64,000 nt of DNA from Thalassocella blandensis. GTDB lineage: Bacteria > Pseudomonadota > Gammaproteobacteria > Pseudomonadales > Cellvibrionaceae. The notes beneath the pieces were generated by a model. That model was not told the DNA's origin and searched no databases. It saw only the letters and a program-made list of their open reading frames with translations. Below, in pieces: positions 44,809-52,883 of the stretch. Where the stretch lies: NCBI GenBank assembly GCA_902141825.1, contig CABFPG010000002.1:248001-312000 (forward strand). Reading direction: 5' to 3'. The translations under genes and the position numbers were made by a program. Numbering within the stretch: the stretch's first letter is position 1; each line of letters opens with the position of its first letter.

Positions 44809-46119
44809 TTAATTCGTGGTCTGGCGTACATCTATCTTCAATGCATGCTTGGTTCTTTGCTCATATTTTCGCAACTGTTCAATGTGCTCAAAACTTAACA
44901 GGGTACCCGCTGGCAGCAACACTGATTTACTATGGGACAATACATCCTTTGCGACCATCATTCCAGGGAGTAATTGATGCTGCTCTTTAGTCAGTATAGT
45001 TAAGTATTTATCGATAAAGGCTTCATTTACACATTGACTCATACAATGCAGCACTTTGGCATCATATTTTATATACTGGTATTTCTTTAAATAGCCGATG
45101 GCGGCTTTAAAGCCTTTAATTCCACTGACAAGCTGTCCGTCATACAGGAGTTCAAAATCACTGACCAGGCCTAAAATGCGGCACTCTATGGGGACCTCCT
45201 CGTTCTTTAATCCAACAGGGTATCCGCTGCCATCAAGCTTTTCCTTATGCTTTAATATAACATCTGCCACACTGGACAGGCTTGGTAAGCCATTCATTAT
45301 AGATGCGGAAATGGAAACCAAAGACTGGTATCGTGCTTTCTCCATGGCGTCCATTTGCCATATATTACTCTGTTGCTGACGCACGTTTTCCGAAGCTATT
45401 ATGCCAATATTGTGAAACATACCTGCGATACGCAGCTTATCTACCTCCGCATCTTTTAGCCCGAGTTTTTCGCCGATCATGGCGGATACGTCGGCTACAA
45501 ATTTATTGGATCGCCTTTTCTGATTCAACAGATCAATCGAATTGAACATCGCAGAAAGCAAATCACTGGAAACGCGATGCTCTTTAGATTGAGTTCCATA
45601 AAGCAAATGTAAAGCTTGATCTATTTCTATTTTGCTTTCTTTCAGTTTTTTCTCTAAGCCAATATTCAGGCGACCTAGCTTGCGAGAAATAGAGACTCGT
45701 TTCTGGTGGTCCAGTTTGAGGTTTTTTTCAGTTTTAACATTATCCAACAGCTGGTTAATCGTCTCCTTTAGAGTTTCGTCATCCCAAGGCTTTTCAATGT
45801 AATTATTGATGGCGGCGTCATTGACAGAGCGCCCCAATGCTTTCATATCGGAAAACCCTGTCACCAACACCCGGCCTGTTTGAGGATGAATGTTGCGAAC
45901 ATTTTTCAGGAACTCCGCTCCGTCCATCTCCGGCATTTGCATGTCAGATATCACAACATCTATATTCTCTGAGCTGACTAATTTTAACGCCTCCTTGGGG
46001 TTCGTGGTGGTTTGCACACGCCAATTCTGGCCGCGCGACAAACGCTTGAATGCTTTTAATATATGCTCCTCGTCATCCACAAATAATATGTTTGGCTGAC
46101 ATTGATCAACATTACTCAT
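44809..46119 (-). CDS. Response regulator with degenerate HD-GYP domain (HnoD-like)
   Basis: Start ATG 46119 (436 residues) follows GGTGGAG by 5 bases; a GTG at 46125 is less likely. The receiver is complete (D15/D16, D59 in SDMQMPEMDG, K110 in EKPWDD). The second half has the HD-GYP fold with GYP loop KLDGSGYPVGL (296-301), but the metal-binding HD is changed to H236-N237 (FHNIGII; usual LHDIGKI), so c-di-GMP hydrolysis is unlikely. Shewanella has a comparable degenerate HD-GYP regulator, HnoD, in its H-NOX network, where it acts through another phosphodiesterase. This protein may therefore be an allosteric partner, perhaps of the degenerate EAL or cyclase encoded at 50306-52797. It is encoded first of the three signalling genes. 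Confidence 0.9.
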   Translation of the reverse strand: MSNVDQCQPNILFVDDEEHILKAFKRLSRGQNWRVQTTTNPKEALKLVSSENIDVVISDMQMPEMDGAEFLKNVRNIHPQTGRVLVTGFSDMKALGRSVNDAAINNYIEKPWDDETLKETINQLLDNVKTEKNLKLDHQKRVSISRKLGRLNIGLEKKLKESKIEIDQALHLLYGTQSKEHRVSSDLLSAMFNSIDLLNQKRRSNKFVADVSAMIGEKLGLKDAEVDKLRIAGMFHNIGIIASENVRQQQSNIWQMDAMEKARYQSLVSISASIMNGLPSLSSVADVILKHKEKLDGSGYPVGLKNEEVPIECRILGLVSDFELLYDGQLVSGIKGFKAAIGYLKKYQYIKYDAKVLHCMSQCVNEAFIDKYLTILTKEQHQLLPGMMVAKDVLSHSKSVLLPAGTLLSFEHIEQLRKYEQRTKHALKIDVRQTTN

Positions 46120-46165
46120 TACCACTCCACCCTTTGTCTTACATTGATTGTTTCAGTTAAAGAAT

Positions 46166-46783
46166 TTAAAGCTCCTGGGTAACTTCGGCCCCGGACTCGC
46201 TTCCCAACGACACAATAAACAGGTTGTTTACTCCAATCACACTCAGCTCAACCAGAACCTTTTTCACTTTTACCGGCATTTCGTACTGTTTAGACACAAC
46301 CCCGCTCGCATCCAGCTTTGTTACATATAGCAACTCCAGATCACTAAGCCGATCATCTTCAAGCGTGTCAAAATCATCCGGTAAAGCTTTGATTTTCACT
46401 AACTTGTTGGCTAGCGTGGAGGCATTTTCAGCGCTGGCCTCTAAATTCAGCGTTACCTTTTTAAACTGATTAAAGGAAAAAGTAGGTTCAACATACAGAT
46501 CCTCTGACGCCGCAGCACCTGTAATGCTGTCTTCGATGTCTGGAGTGTAATCCGTATTCACCACTTCCCCACTTCCCTGCTCTGTCTCCGGATCATTTTC
46601 GGTTTCTGCCTCAGGTGTTACAACTGGCGTTGGTGTTGGCGTTGGTGTCGGTGTGGGAGCAGGTGTACTGACTGCAACAGGAGAACCGGTTGAATCACCG
46701 CCGCCTCCACCGCCGCCACACGCGGTGTTAAATGTACATACAAACAAAGCAACTAAAAAGATATTGATAGATTTCATGGTCAT
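46166..46783 (-). CDS. Small proline-threonine-rich lipoprotein, unknown function
   Basis: The 205-residue protein has a signal peptide and lipobox FNTACG (C about 22), a poly-glycine stretch, and a TPTPTPTP linker typical of cell-surface lipoproteins, then an acidic region and a C-terminal domain (about 95-205: FNQFKKVTLNLEASAENASTLA, LYVTKLDASGVVSKQYEMPVKVKKVLVELSVIGVN) which I do not recognise. It lies 24 bases after the LruC gene and 46 bases before the REC-HD-GYP gene, all on one strand with no hairpin between. It probably works with the LruC protein at the outer membrane. Confidence 0.8.
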   Translation of the reverse strand: MTMKSINIFLVALFVCTFNTACGGGGGGGDSTGSPVAVSTPAPTPTPTPTPTPVVTPEAETENDPETEQGSGEVVNTDYTPDIEDSITGAAASEDLYVEPTFSFNQFKKVTLNLEASAENASTLANKLVKIKALPDDFDTLEDDRLSDLELLYVTKLDASGVVSKQYEMPVKVKKVLVELSVIGVNNLFIVSLGSESGAEVTQEL

Positions 46784-46807
46784 TATGCCTCTTCGAAAAA
46801 TTAAAAT

Positions 46808-48769
46808 TTATTGTGACACGCAGCTGTAGCTAGCTTCGGGGTCATATGCATCCATAACCACTTCAATCGTTTTACTTTGACCTGGTGCCAACAATACATC
46901 CCATACATTGTTGGCCATAATGAGGCTATTGGTTTGAGCTTCGTACACGGCGCCCTCATGACTTGACCCGACAAATTCTGCATCTAACAGATCGACCGAT
47001 GCAGACCAGCCTACAATCACATCATTACCGTTATTTGCCAAATCAAATTTTACCGTATACATATTTGCGTCGATTTGTACGGCCTCCGTCAGAGAACATG
47101 CGACTTTATTCGTTAAATCAGTTGCGGGATATACCGGTACAAAAGCATTTTCATTGCGACAGAAATAATGGTTGGAACGATCACTGGCGTAGTACCATTG
47201 CTCAGCTTCCACGCCGGATGTTTCCACCCACTTTTCGTAAAATGGATACGCCCAGACAATATCGATGTACTCGGATGGGTAACACCAGTCTGTCGTGATT
47301 TTCAAAGCCCAGGGCAGATTTTTGTCATTGCGGAAGTATCGATCATTCATTGGTTCAGACGTATCATCGAATCGTCCAAACTGGGTTTCATCGAATAGAT
47401 CTGTTGGAGGGTAATCTGCAAAGTGAATTTCACGCGCACGATTTTCTGTACGGAAGATAAAAAAGTCCAATGCGCTGTGCAATAGATTTGCCGGCGCATA
47501 GGCAAAGTCGATACTTAGCGTAAATGGAACTGGATCATATACGGGACAATCTTTTAAGGTATTAAACTGAACACAACCATCGTCACGACTGGTAAAGTCT
47601 GTAGTGTTGCTCCACAGCACTATAACGGCGTCCGTCTGGAACGCTTCAGGGGTTTTCTCAAAACTTTGATTATCGATTGTTATAGCTGACGATGCGACAA
47701 TATCCGGTGACAAGCCCATCAATCGCACCGCAAAACCGTTGTTATGGGATGCGCCTCGCGCGTCGATAAACCCTGATATTTCCATACCGCTAATATCACC
47801 ATTTGCATTGTAAATAGTTTTAAGACGTTCACGCACCACTAGGTCATTCATATCGAAATCTCCCACATGTGGCCAATTGTCTTCAAATGCTAAAGTGACC
47901 CAATCCTGATTAGATGGGAAAAATGCGCTAAAGGCTTTGGTATAGTCATTGGGGAATTCATCGTCAGCATCAAATATACCGTCGGCATCACTGTCATTGA
48001 CATCCGGCATATTCACAACATCATTGGAAATAATCGCTGTAGGAGGATTAGCACTTACAGCAAATACCGCATCATTGAAATCATTATCTCCCCAGGTCCG
48101 CGGCAGATCTTCAAACCCAATAATCATTTCACCGCTGATTTCATCGAACAACATCACGTTGTGTTGTTTCAGCAACTCAGGTTCATTATTCAGTCCTTGC
48201 AGAGAATAGTAATATGGCGATTCGAAAGGTTTTACACCCGTGTCATACCAAAACGCATTGGCCGCCAGAAAAAAACCTATAGAGGTTCCTGCAGTAAAAG
48301 ATCCCAGTTTCACCTGATGCCCACTGGTCAAATGCGGATAAGACAAATTTGGAAAGACTATGGTTTCCTGAACCTCCCAGATACTGCTTGGAGGATTTGC
48401 CGCATCATAAGTAAAGTATCCAAACGAGTTCTGATAGCCAGCACCTTCGTGAATAAACGTCACAAATACCTCGCCATCTTCACTCAGGGTAATGTTGGCA
48501 CCGTTGTCACCCACTAGAAAAGCCTGGTTGACGATTCCCTCAGGTAAAGCATTGTTGATACGATCAAAAAAGCCCGCATCATAATTGTCTCGTACGTAAG
48601 TCAAGTCATCGGGCTTACCAGTATTCTGGTCGTAACCGATTGGCCATGCTTCGCCACTGTTGAAAGACCATACGTATTGACCATCAACCTGCTCAACAGC
48701 ATCTACGCTATTCATCGCAAGCATACAGCCGGATGCCAAAATAAGTAGTTTTAGTTCCTTCGTGATCAT
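46808..48769 (-). CDS. LruC-domain extracellular protein with DUF4114
   Basis: The 653-residue exported protein has a signal peptide with a possible but weak lipobox (LASGC; the alternative is cleavage after SVDA). It contains a DUF4114-like segment (MIIGFEDLPRTWGDNDFNDAVFAV), a calcium-loop segment DSDADGIFDADDEFPND and the LruC domain with FEDNWPHVGDFDMNDLVVRER and GFAVRL, ending in a beta-rich C-terminal part. Such proteins are secreted structural or surface components, some found in biofilm matrices. Ribosome site AGG lies before the ATG. It is the first gene after a -24/-12 promoter and is followed by the lipoprotein and the H-NOX signalling genes. Confidence 0.85.
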   Translation of the reverse strand: MITKELKLLILASGCMLAMNSVDAVEQVDGQYVWSFNSGEAWPIGYDQNTGKPDDLTYVRDNYDAGFFDRINNALPEGIVNQAFLVGDNGANITLSEDGEVFVTFIHEGAGYQNSFGYFTYDAANPPSSIWEVQETIVFPNLSYPHLTSGHQVKLGSFTAGTSIGFFLAANAFWYDTGVKPFESPYYYSLQGLNNEPELLKQHNVMLFDEISGEMIIGFEDLPRTWGDNDFNDAVFAVSANPPTAIISNDVVNMPDVNDSDADGIFDADDEFPNDYTKAFSAFFPSNQDWVTLAFEDNWPHVGDFDMNDLVVRERLKTIYNANGDISGMEISGFIDARGASHNNGFAVRLMGLSPDIVASSAITIDNQSFEKTPEAFQTDAVIVLWSNTTDFTSRDDGCVQFNTLKDCPVYDPVPFTLSIDFAYAPANLLHSALDFFIFRTENRAREIHFADYPPTDLFDETQFGRFDDTSEPMNDRYFRNDKNLPWALKITTDWCYPSEYIDIVWAYPFYEKWVETSGVEAEQWYYASDRSNHYFCRNENAFVPVYPATDLTNKVACSLTEAVQIDANMYTVKFDLANNGNDVIVGWSASVDLLDAEFVGSSHEGAVYEAQTNSLIMANNVWDVLLAPGQSKTIEVVMDAYDPEASYSCVSQ

Positions 48770-48808
48770 ATCGTTAACCTGTTGTTGGATTTGCTTTGCA
48801 GGTTTTAT

Positions 48809-48826
48809 AGCGATAATCGTTCCAAC
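48809..48826 (-). promoter_or_regulatory. Sigma-54-like promoter of LruC/H-NOX operon
   Basis: The minus strand reads TGGAACGATTATCGC: GG (48823-48822) and GC (48811-48810) are 10 bases apart, with two mismatches to TGGCACGnnnnTTGC. Expected start is near 48798, about 30 bases before the ATG. Confidence 0.65.
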
Positions 48827-48929
48827 TAAAATATTTATTTATTTTTCAATAGGTTATGAAGTTTCCCTGAAGTAAATTATCTTTTTCCGTCTAGTAAAAT
48901 CCATCAAGATTTATTGTTATGAATTGCAA

Positions 48930-48958
48930 TTTGCGAAATACAAACTGCATTTCGCAAA
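48930..48958. promoter_or_regulatory. Long palindrome upstream of LruC operon, possible activator site
   Basis: TTTGCGAAAT and ATTTCGCAAA form a perfect 10-bp inverted repeat with a 9-base spacer, centred about 146 bases upstream of the predicted start. The CTGCATTT / GCAAAA wording recurs upstream of the wza and phosphoglycosyltransferase genes. Confidence 0.65.
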
Positions 48959-50130
48959 AACATAAAGTGCAAAGTGGGAAGATTGCTCACAGAAAAGAGC
49001 TTAAGGAAAGAGCTTAAGGTTTTTGCATGCTGAAGATTTGCGCGATAAAGATTGGCCTGGTCAGCACCGTTCAGTTTATTCTTGCAAGCTCACACAAATT
49101 CACCTTATATGGACGAGTAAAATTAAACTCTCCTTTCATTCGTTTGCGCTTTACAGCTGCAAATTCCACATATTGATACTCTCAAACAGAAACATTTTTT
49201 TACAACACGGCTAAGCGCAATACTAAAAGCTCATTGAGACTTTTCTATACCCCAAAATACATTTTTTTAACATTTCTATAACCAAACATTCCAACAGAAA
49301 TGCTGTACCGCTGTTTAAACGTTACAACACCCAATATTCGATATTGATACACATAACTATCAGTGAAACTAGGCGTAAAGCGAAATTTTGATTGAATTTT
49401 TCTTTTTGTCATTTAATTGATATTGCGTAAAATGGTCAATTTACAATTGCAATGCAAAACAAAAATAGAGAGCTCGCGTTATCACTGAAACGTATAAAAT
49501 TAACCAAATCTAAAACATAAAGCGACAGTCTTCGATTGCCGATAGTTTAAGGTCAGCACCTATACTCGGCTTCCACAAAAGAAGCAGATAAGAGTAAAAA
49601 GCAGCTAATTGCAATAAGAAAATAAGTGTAATAAGAAGTTAAGCCCAATGTTATAGGCGAGGCTTTTGTATAAGCATGAATGTAGCCATATACCTATAAT
49701 TGTATCTGCTAGCCCCACCAGGCAGACAGCCCCTGCATTTGCAAAGCAAAAAGAAAAAATAAATTTAGCCTGAACCGGTTGAAGAAATACGCTGCAGAAA
49801 CGTTTATTAAATGGTGTTCGGATCACGAGAATTTAATACAGACAATGCTGGCAGCACTTTTGGCAATACATTACCAAAGAAGCATCAGGTTACCGTGAGA
49901 AAACCAGAAATAGTAATCACCAGCCGGTTCACTGTTACACCAATAGCCGAATACTTGATCACGAACCGTAAATAGCCACAAAACAGCAATAGATAAAACA
50001 AAAAGACTTTAGTTGCATATCATTTACGCTCGGTTCAGACATAAAATGACCAGCATTAATACTAGTCACAAAGTACGGTTAGTTTCTATGCCACATCTAA
50101 GCGAATCTAAGCCGCTTGCTTAAAGTGGCT

Positions 50131-50256
50131 AATTTAAAAGCACTGCGGCTTAAAGGCACCACAACTTAAGAGCACTGTAGTTTAGAACACTGTAAATTAA
50201 GAGCACTGTAAATTAAGAACACTGGAAATTGAGAGCACTGAAAATTAAGAGCACCG
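50131..50256 (+). repeat. About seven tandem 15-18-bp repeats upstream of the cyclase gene
   Basis: The unit TAAATTAAGAGCACTG recurs about seven times with small changes (core TTAAGAGCACTG), directly joined without spacers, ending 50 bases before the cyclase start. This resembles an iteron-like protein binding array or a slipped-strand microsatellite. Confidence 0.8.
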
Positions 50257-50305
50257 CCATACAAAACACGCTGACCAGCCAGCTAAATAAAGTGATAGAT
50301 GCAAA

Positions 50306-51346
50306 GTGAAATTAAATAATTCCACACTGAATGTAATTTACGATACCCCGTCATGGATTATCCATACCATGACATTCGTCATCACGACGGGGTACGGAAT
50401 TTATCACGTTCAGTTCGGTATCGTTTTAATCGGTTACTTGGCTTTAGCTTCCGCCATTTTCTGTGCGCTTACAATGTGGCAGCTGGTCAGAAGCAACCCC
50501 CTGCCTGTTAATTACTACGGCGTGGTGCTCTGTCAGTTTTTTGCTTTGTTGTTGACCTGTTACTTTTACGGTATTCGTGGTTTGGTACTGGTGACGCCAT
50601 TTGTATCGGGTGTATTTTTTCTGTTCCCATTCCGCAATGCATTATGGCTCTCCTGTTTCTTTGTCGGTTTCGCATTAATCGCCTCATACCCATCCATAGA
50701 ACTAAAGCTGTATATTCGCCTGGCAGTTGCTCAGATTATCACCTTATTCTTTACTATTGCTTTTTCCCATGTGGTATACCGTCAACAGGCTTTACTGGAA
50801 AAAGAAGCCTATTATGACTATCTCACCGAAGTATTGAATCGACGTGGCTTTTTTAAATGGCTCACCTCAGAACTGCAGAGCATAGAAAGTACGAATAGTG
50901 ATCTTGCGCTGTTCTACTTGGATTTAGACAAGTTTAAAGCGATCAATGACACCTACGGCCACCCGATAGGCGACAAGTTATTGGTGGCCTTCGCCAACAG
51001 GATTTTGAGTGCGCTGCGCCATGAAGACCTGATCCGCTCTAACCTGCAGGTATGCAATTTTGCCCGAATCGCCGGAGATGAATTTGCATTGGCCATATCC
51101 CAGCTGCACTCAAAAGAAGCGGCCAAAACAATTGCAACGCGCATAATGCAGGCAATAGATCAACCTTTTCGCTTTGAGGATGTCGTGATCCATGTCAGCA
51201 TGAGTGTAGGCATCTGCTTCGCCAGCCAAAGCAAATTTGATCTCAACAGACTCTTTAAAAACGCAGATTCAGCGATGTATTTCTCGAAATCATCAGGCCG
51301 CAATCAAGCCAACTTCTACCTCGAGTCTGACCAACCGTCGCCGTAA
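50306..51346 (+). CDS. Membrane diguanylate cyclase (GGDEF)
   Basis: The 346-residue protein has about five or six membrane segments in residues 16-158, then a GGDEF domain: DYLTEVLNRRGFF, YLDLDKFKAINDTYGHPIGDKLL and the active loop RIAGDEF (256-260, AGDEF). The first glycine change is found in some active cyclases. The usual RxxD inhibitory site before the loop is absent. The start is a GTG at 50306; the next in-frame ATG (50369) would cut the first membrane segment. It should make c-di-GMP at the inner membrane; the membrane part is the likely sensor. It precedes the degenerate EAL gene by 185 bases. Confidence 0.9.
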   Translation: MKLNNSTLNVIYDTPSWIIHTMTFVITTGYGIYHVQFGIVLIGYLALASAIFCALTMWQLVRSNPLPVNYYGVVLCQFFALLLTCYFYGIRGLVLVTPFVSGVFFLFPFRNALWLSCFFVGFALIASYPSIELKLYIRLAVAQIITLFFTIAFSHVVYRQQALLEKEAYYDYLTEVLNRRGFFKWLTSELQSIESTNSDLALFYLDLDKFKAINDTYGHPIGDKLLVAFANRILSALRHEDLIRSNLQVCNFARIAGDEFALAISQLHSKEAAKTIATRIMQAIDQPFRFEDVVIHVSMSVGICFASQSKFDLNRLFKNADSAMYFSKSSGRNQANFYLESDQPSP

Positions 51347-51531
51347 AACAATTCGCTTACATTCGCCACTTAAACTCCATAAGCGCTCTGCCCTCCACTT
51401 ATACTGCTCAACATTCGAACTGCTTTTGGTAAATTCGAACACAGGCTGTAACGCAACTCGACATTTATGGCGCGAAATAATTCTTACAGTCGTACCATCT
51501 GAAGTAAATTAACACGTCTTTGCGACTATGA

Positions 51532-52797
51532 ATGCTTATGACCGATTTATCCTTTTTCAATATTCTGAAACACGGTGATGAAATACTTATCATTGGAAAA
51601 GAAAAAGAAAAAATTGATTATTTTCGACAGTGCATTAGCCAGCATTTTACCGAGCACGTTAAATTTCAAGTATTTGCAACCCTGCCCAGCGATTCTTTCT
51701 TCACCCCATCATGCACGTATCGCTTGATTGTTCTGTTTAATAAAACAACAAGTGATCCTTGTTACATGCAAGCCCTTAATCACATTCAAAGCGACAGCGT
51801 AAACTCACCACTTGTTTTGGTGCTGGAAAAATATCAAACGCAGGACGCGCATACACTGATAAGTCAGGGAGTCAGTGAGATTTTCCATGAAGCCGAACTG
51901 GCCTCAAGCTATTTTTTAAAATCTCTTGCTCACGTACTTTTACGAAACTTTGCGTTGAATAATGAAGCCACGCAAAGCAATTCTTACGATGCTGAGAATA
52001 CAAATGCGATGGAGCAGACTTTACGACAAGCCGTCAGCTACAATACCTTAAACGTTCGATACCAATGTATTTTGCCTGTAAAAAGAGAACATGGCGTTTG
52101 CATGAAGCTCATCCCCGACGTGGAAGATTTGCCATTGATTGATGACCTGCATGAAGTTTACGAGCAACACCAGAAGGATGATCTATATTTGCAGGTCATC
52201 GAACACCTCATGGAAAAAGCCGAGCAGCTTTTACAGCTCTCGGTAAGTGCAGGTGAAAATCTCGGTAAGATTGGTATCAGCCTTTCGGCATCTTTTATTT
52301 GCGATAAAGCAGCCCGGCAAAGAATTATCCAAAAGCACCAAAGCTGTCAGTTTGACCAGCATAAATTCTGCATTGATATTCGACCCGCAACCAAAGATAT
52401 AAATATCGTGGAATTTCGTCATGGTCTGGAAGAATTACAGGAGAATGGAATTTCAACGGCACTTATGGAGTTTGGCAGTAAAGATATTCCCTTAACAAAT
52501 ATCACAGACTTACCCATCAATATCGTTAAGCTGGATACAACCATCACGCAAAATATCTCCCAGAGTATTAAGCAGATGATACTGGTATCTGGCCTGGTGA
52601 AAATAGCACACAAACTGGGAATACTGGTGGTTATTGAGGCTATAGACAACAAGAACGACTTTCTGATTCTCAAGGACATCGGCTGTGATTATATGCAAGG
52701 CTCTTACATCAGCGAGCTGGTAACCCTGGATGATATACAACAAAACTGTGGGGATTTTTTCAAAAACCTGAAGCGACCATTGATGCTGCGCTGCTAA
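51532..52797 (+). CDS. Degenerate EAL-domain protein
   Basis: The 421-residue protein has an N-terminal part (about 10-130) that looks like a degenerate receiver (ILIIGKEKEKIDYFRQCISQ, PLVLVLEKY, LISQGVSEIF) without the phosphorylation residues, and a C-terminal EAL-type barrel (about 165-415). The EAL signature is lost (YQCILPVKREHGVCMKLIP), the DDFG loop reads LMEFGSKD, and EGVE reads IEAIDN, while the end GCDYMQGSYIS is kept. It should not hydrolyse c-di-GMP but may bind it or partner proteins. It probably forms a pair with the cyclase upstream. The start may be ATG 51532 or ATG 51538; no clear ribosome site decides. Confidence 0.82.
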   Translation: MLMTDLSFFNILKHGDEILIIGKEKEKIDYFRQCISQHFTEHVKFQVFATLPSDSFFTPSCTYRLIVLFNKTTSDPCYMQALNHIQSDSVNSPLVLVLEKYQTQDAHTLISQGVSEIFHEAELASSYFLKSLAHVLLRNFALNNEATQSNSYDAENTNAMEQTLRQAVSYNTLNVRYQCILPVKREHGVCMKLIPDVEDLPLIDDLHEVYEQHQKDDLYLQVIEHLMEKAEQLLQLSVSAGENLGKIGISLSASFICDKAARQRIIQKHQSCQFDQHKFCIDIRPATKDINIVEFRHGLEELQENGISTALMEFGSKDIPLTNITDLPINIVKLDTTITQNISQSIKQMILVSGLVKIAHKLGILVVIEAIDNKNDFLILKDIGCDYMQGSYISELVTLDDIQQNCGDFFKNLKRPLMLRC

Positions 52798-52862
52798 TTT
52801 ATGCTTATATGCCTGATTTCTGCTGCATGGTGACCTGGGGGGGTTATCTGGATCGAGAGCTG

Positions 52863-52883
52863 GATCATGATCTTTTCATGATC
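52863..52883. other. Hairpin at the end of the fecR-like gene
   Basis: GATCATGA-TCTTT-TCATGATC is a perfect 8-bp inverted repeat that overlaps the stop of the FecR gene and separates it from the converging EAL gene. No T-tract follows, so termination is only possible, not shown. Confidence 0.4.

Larger units (their letters stand above)
48770..50305. other. 1.5-kb intergenic region
   Basis: No convincing gene: the short open frames here have no family likeness and no ribosome sites. The left end holds the LruC promoter and palindrome. The middle (49000-50050) is plain AT-rich sequence with a further TTGC/GCAA-rich patch near 49425-49460. The right end holds the 16-bp tandem repeats before the cyclase gene. 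A small RNA could be hidden here, but no terminator-like hairpin was seen. Confidence 0.5.

Noticed and set aside
49605-49826. 73-residue hydrophobic minus-strand open frame
   Set aside because: Cys/Phe-rich composition as expected from AT-rich DNA, with no ribosome site and no context.
50126-50141. Sigma-54 promoter TGGCTAATTTAAAAGC before the cyclase
   Set aside because: The GG-GC spacing is 11 bases and the inner match is poor, and the site lies within the tandem repeats.
50131-50256. CRISPR array
   Set aside because: The units are contiguous, only about 16 bp and imperfect, with no spacers and no cas genes.
51532-52797. Active c-di-GMP phosphodiesterase
   Set aside because: The EAL, DDFG and EGVE residues needed for metal binding and catalysis are replaced.
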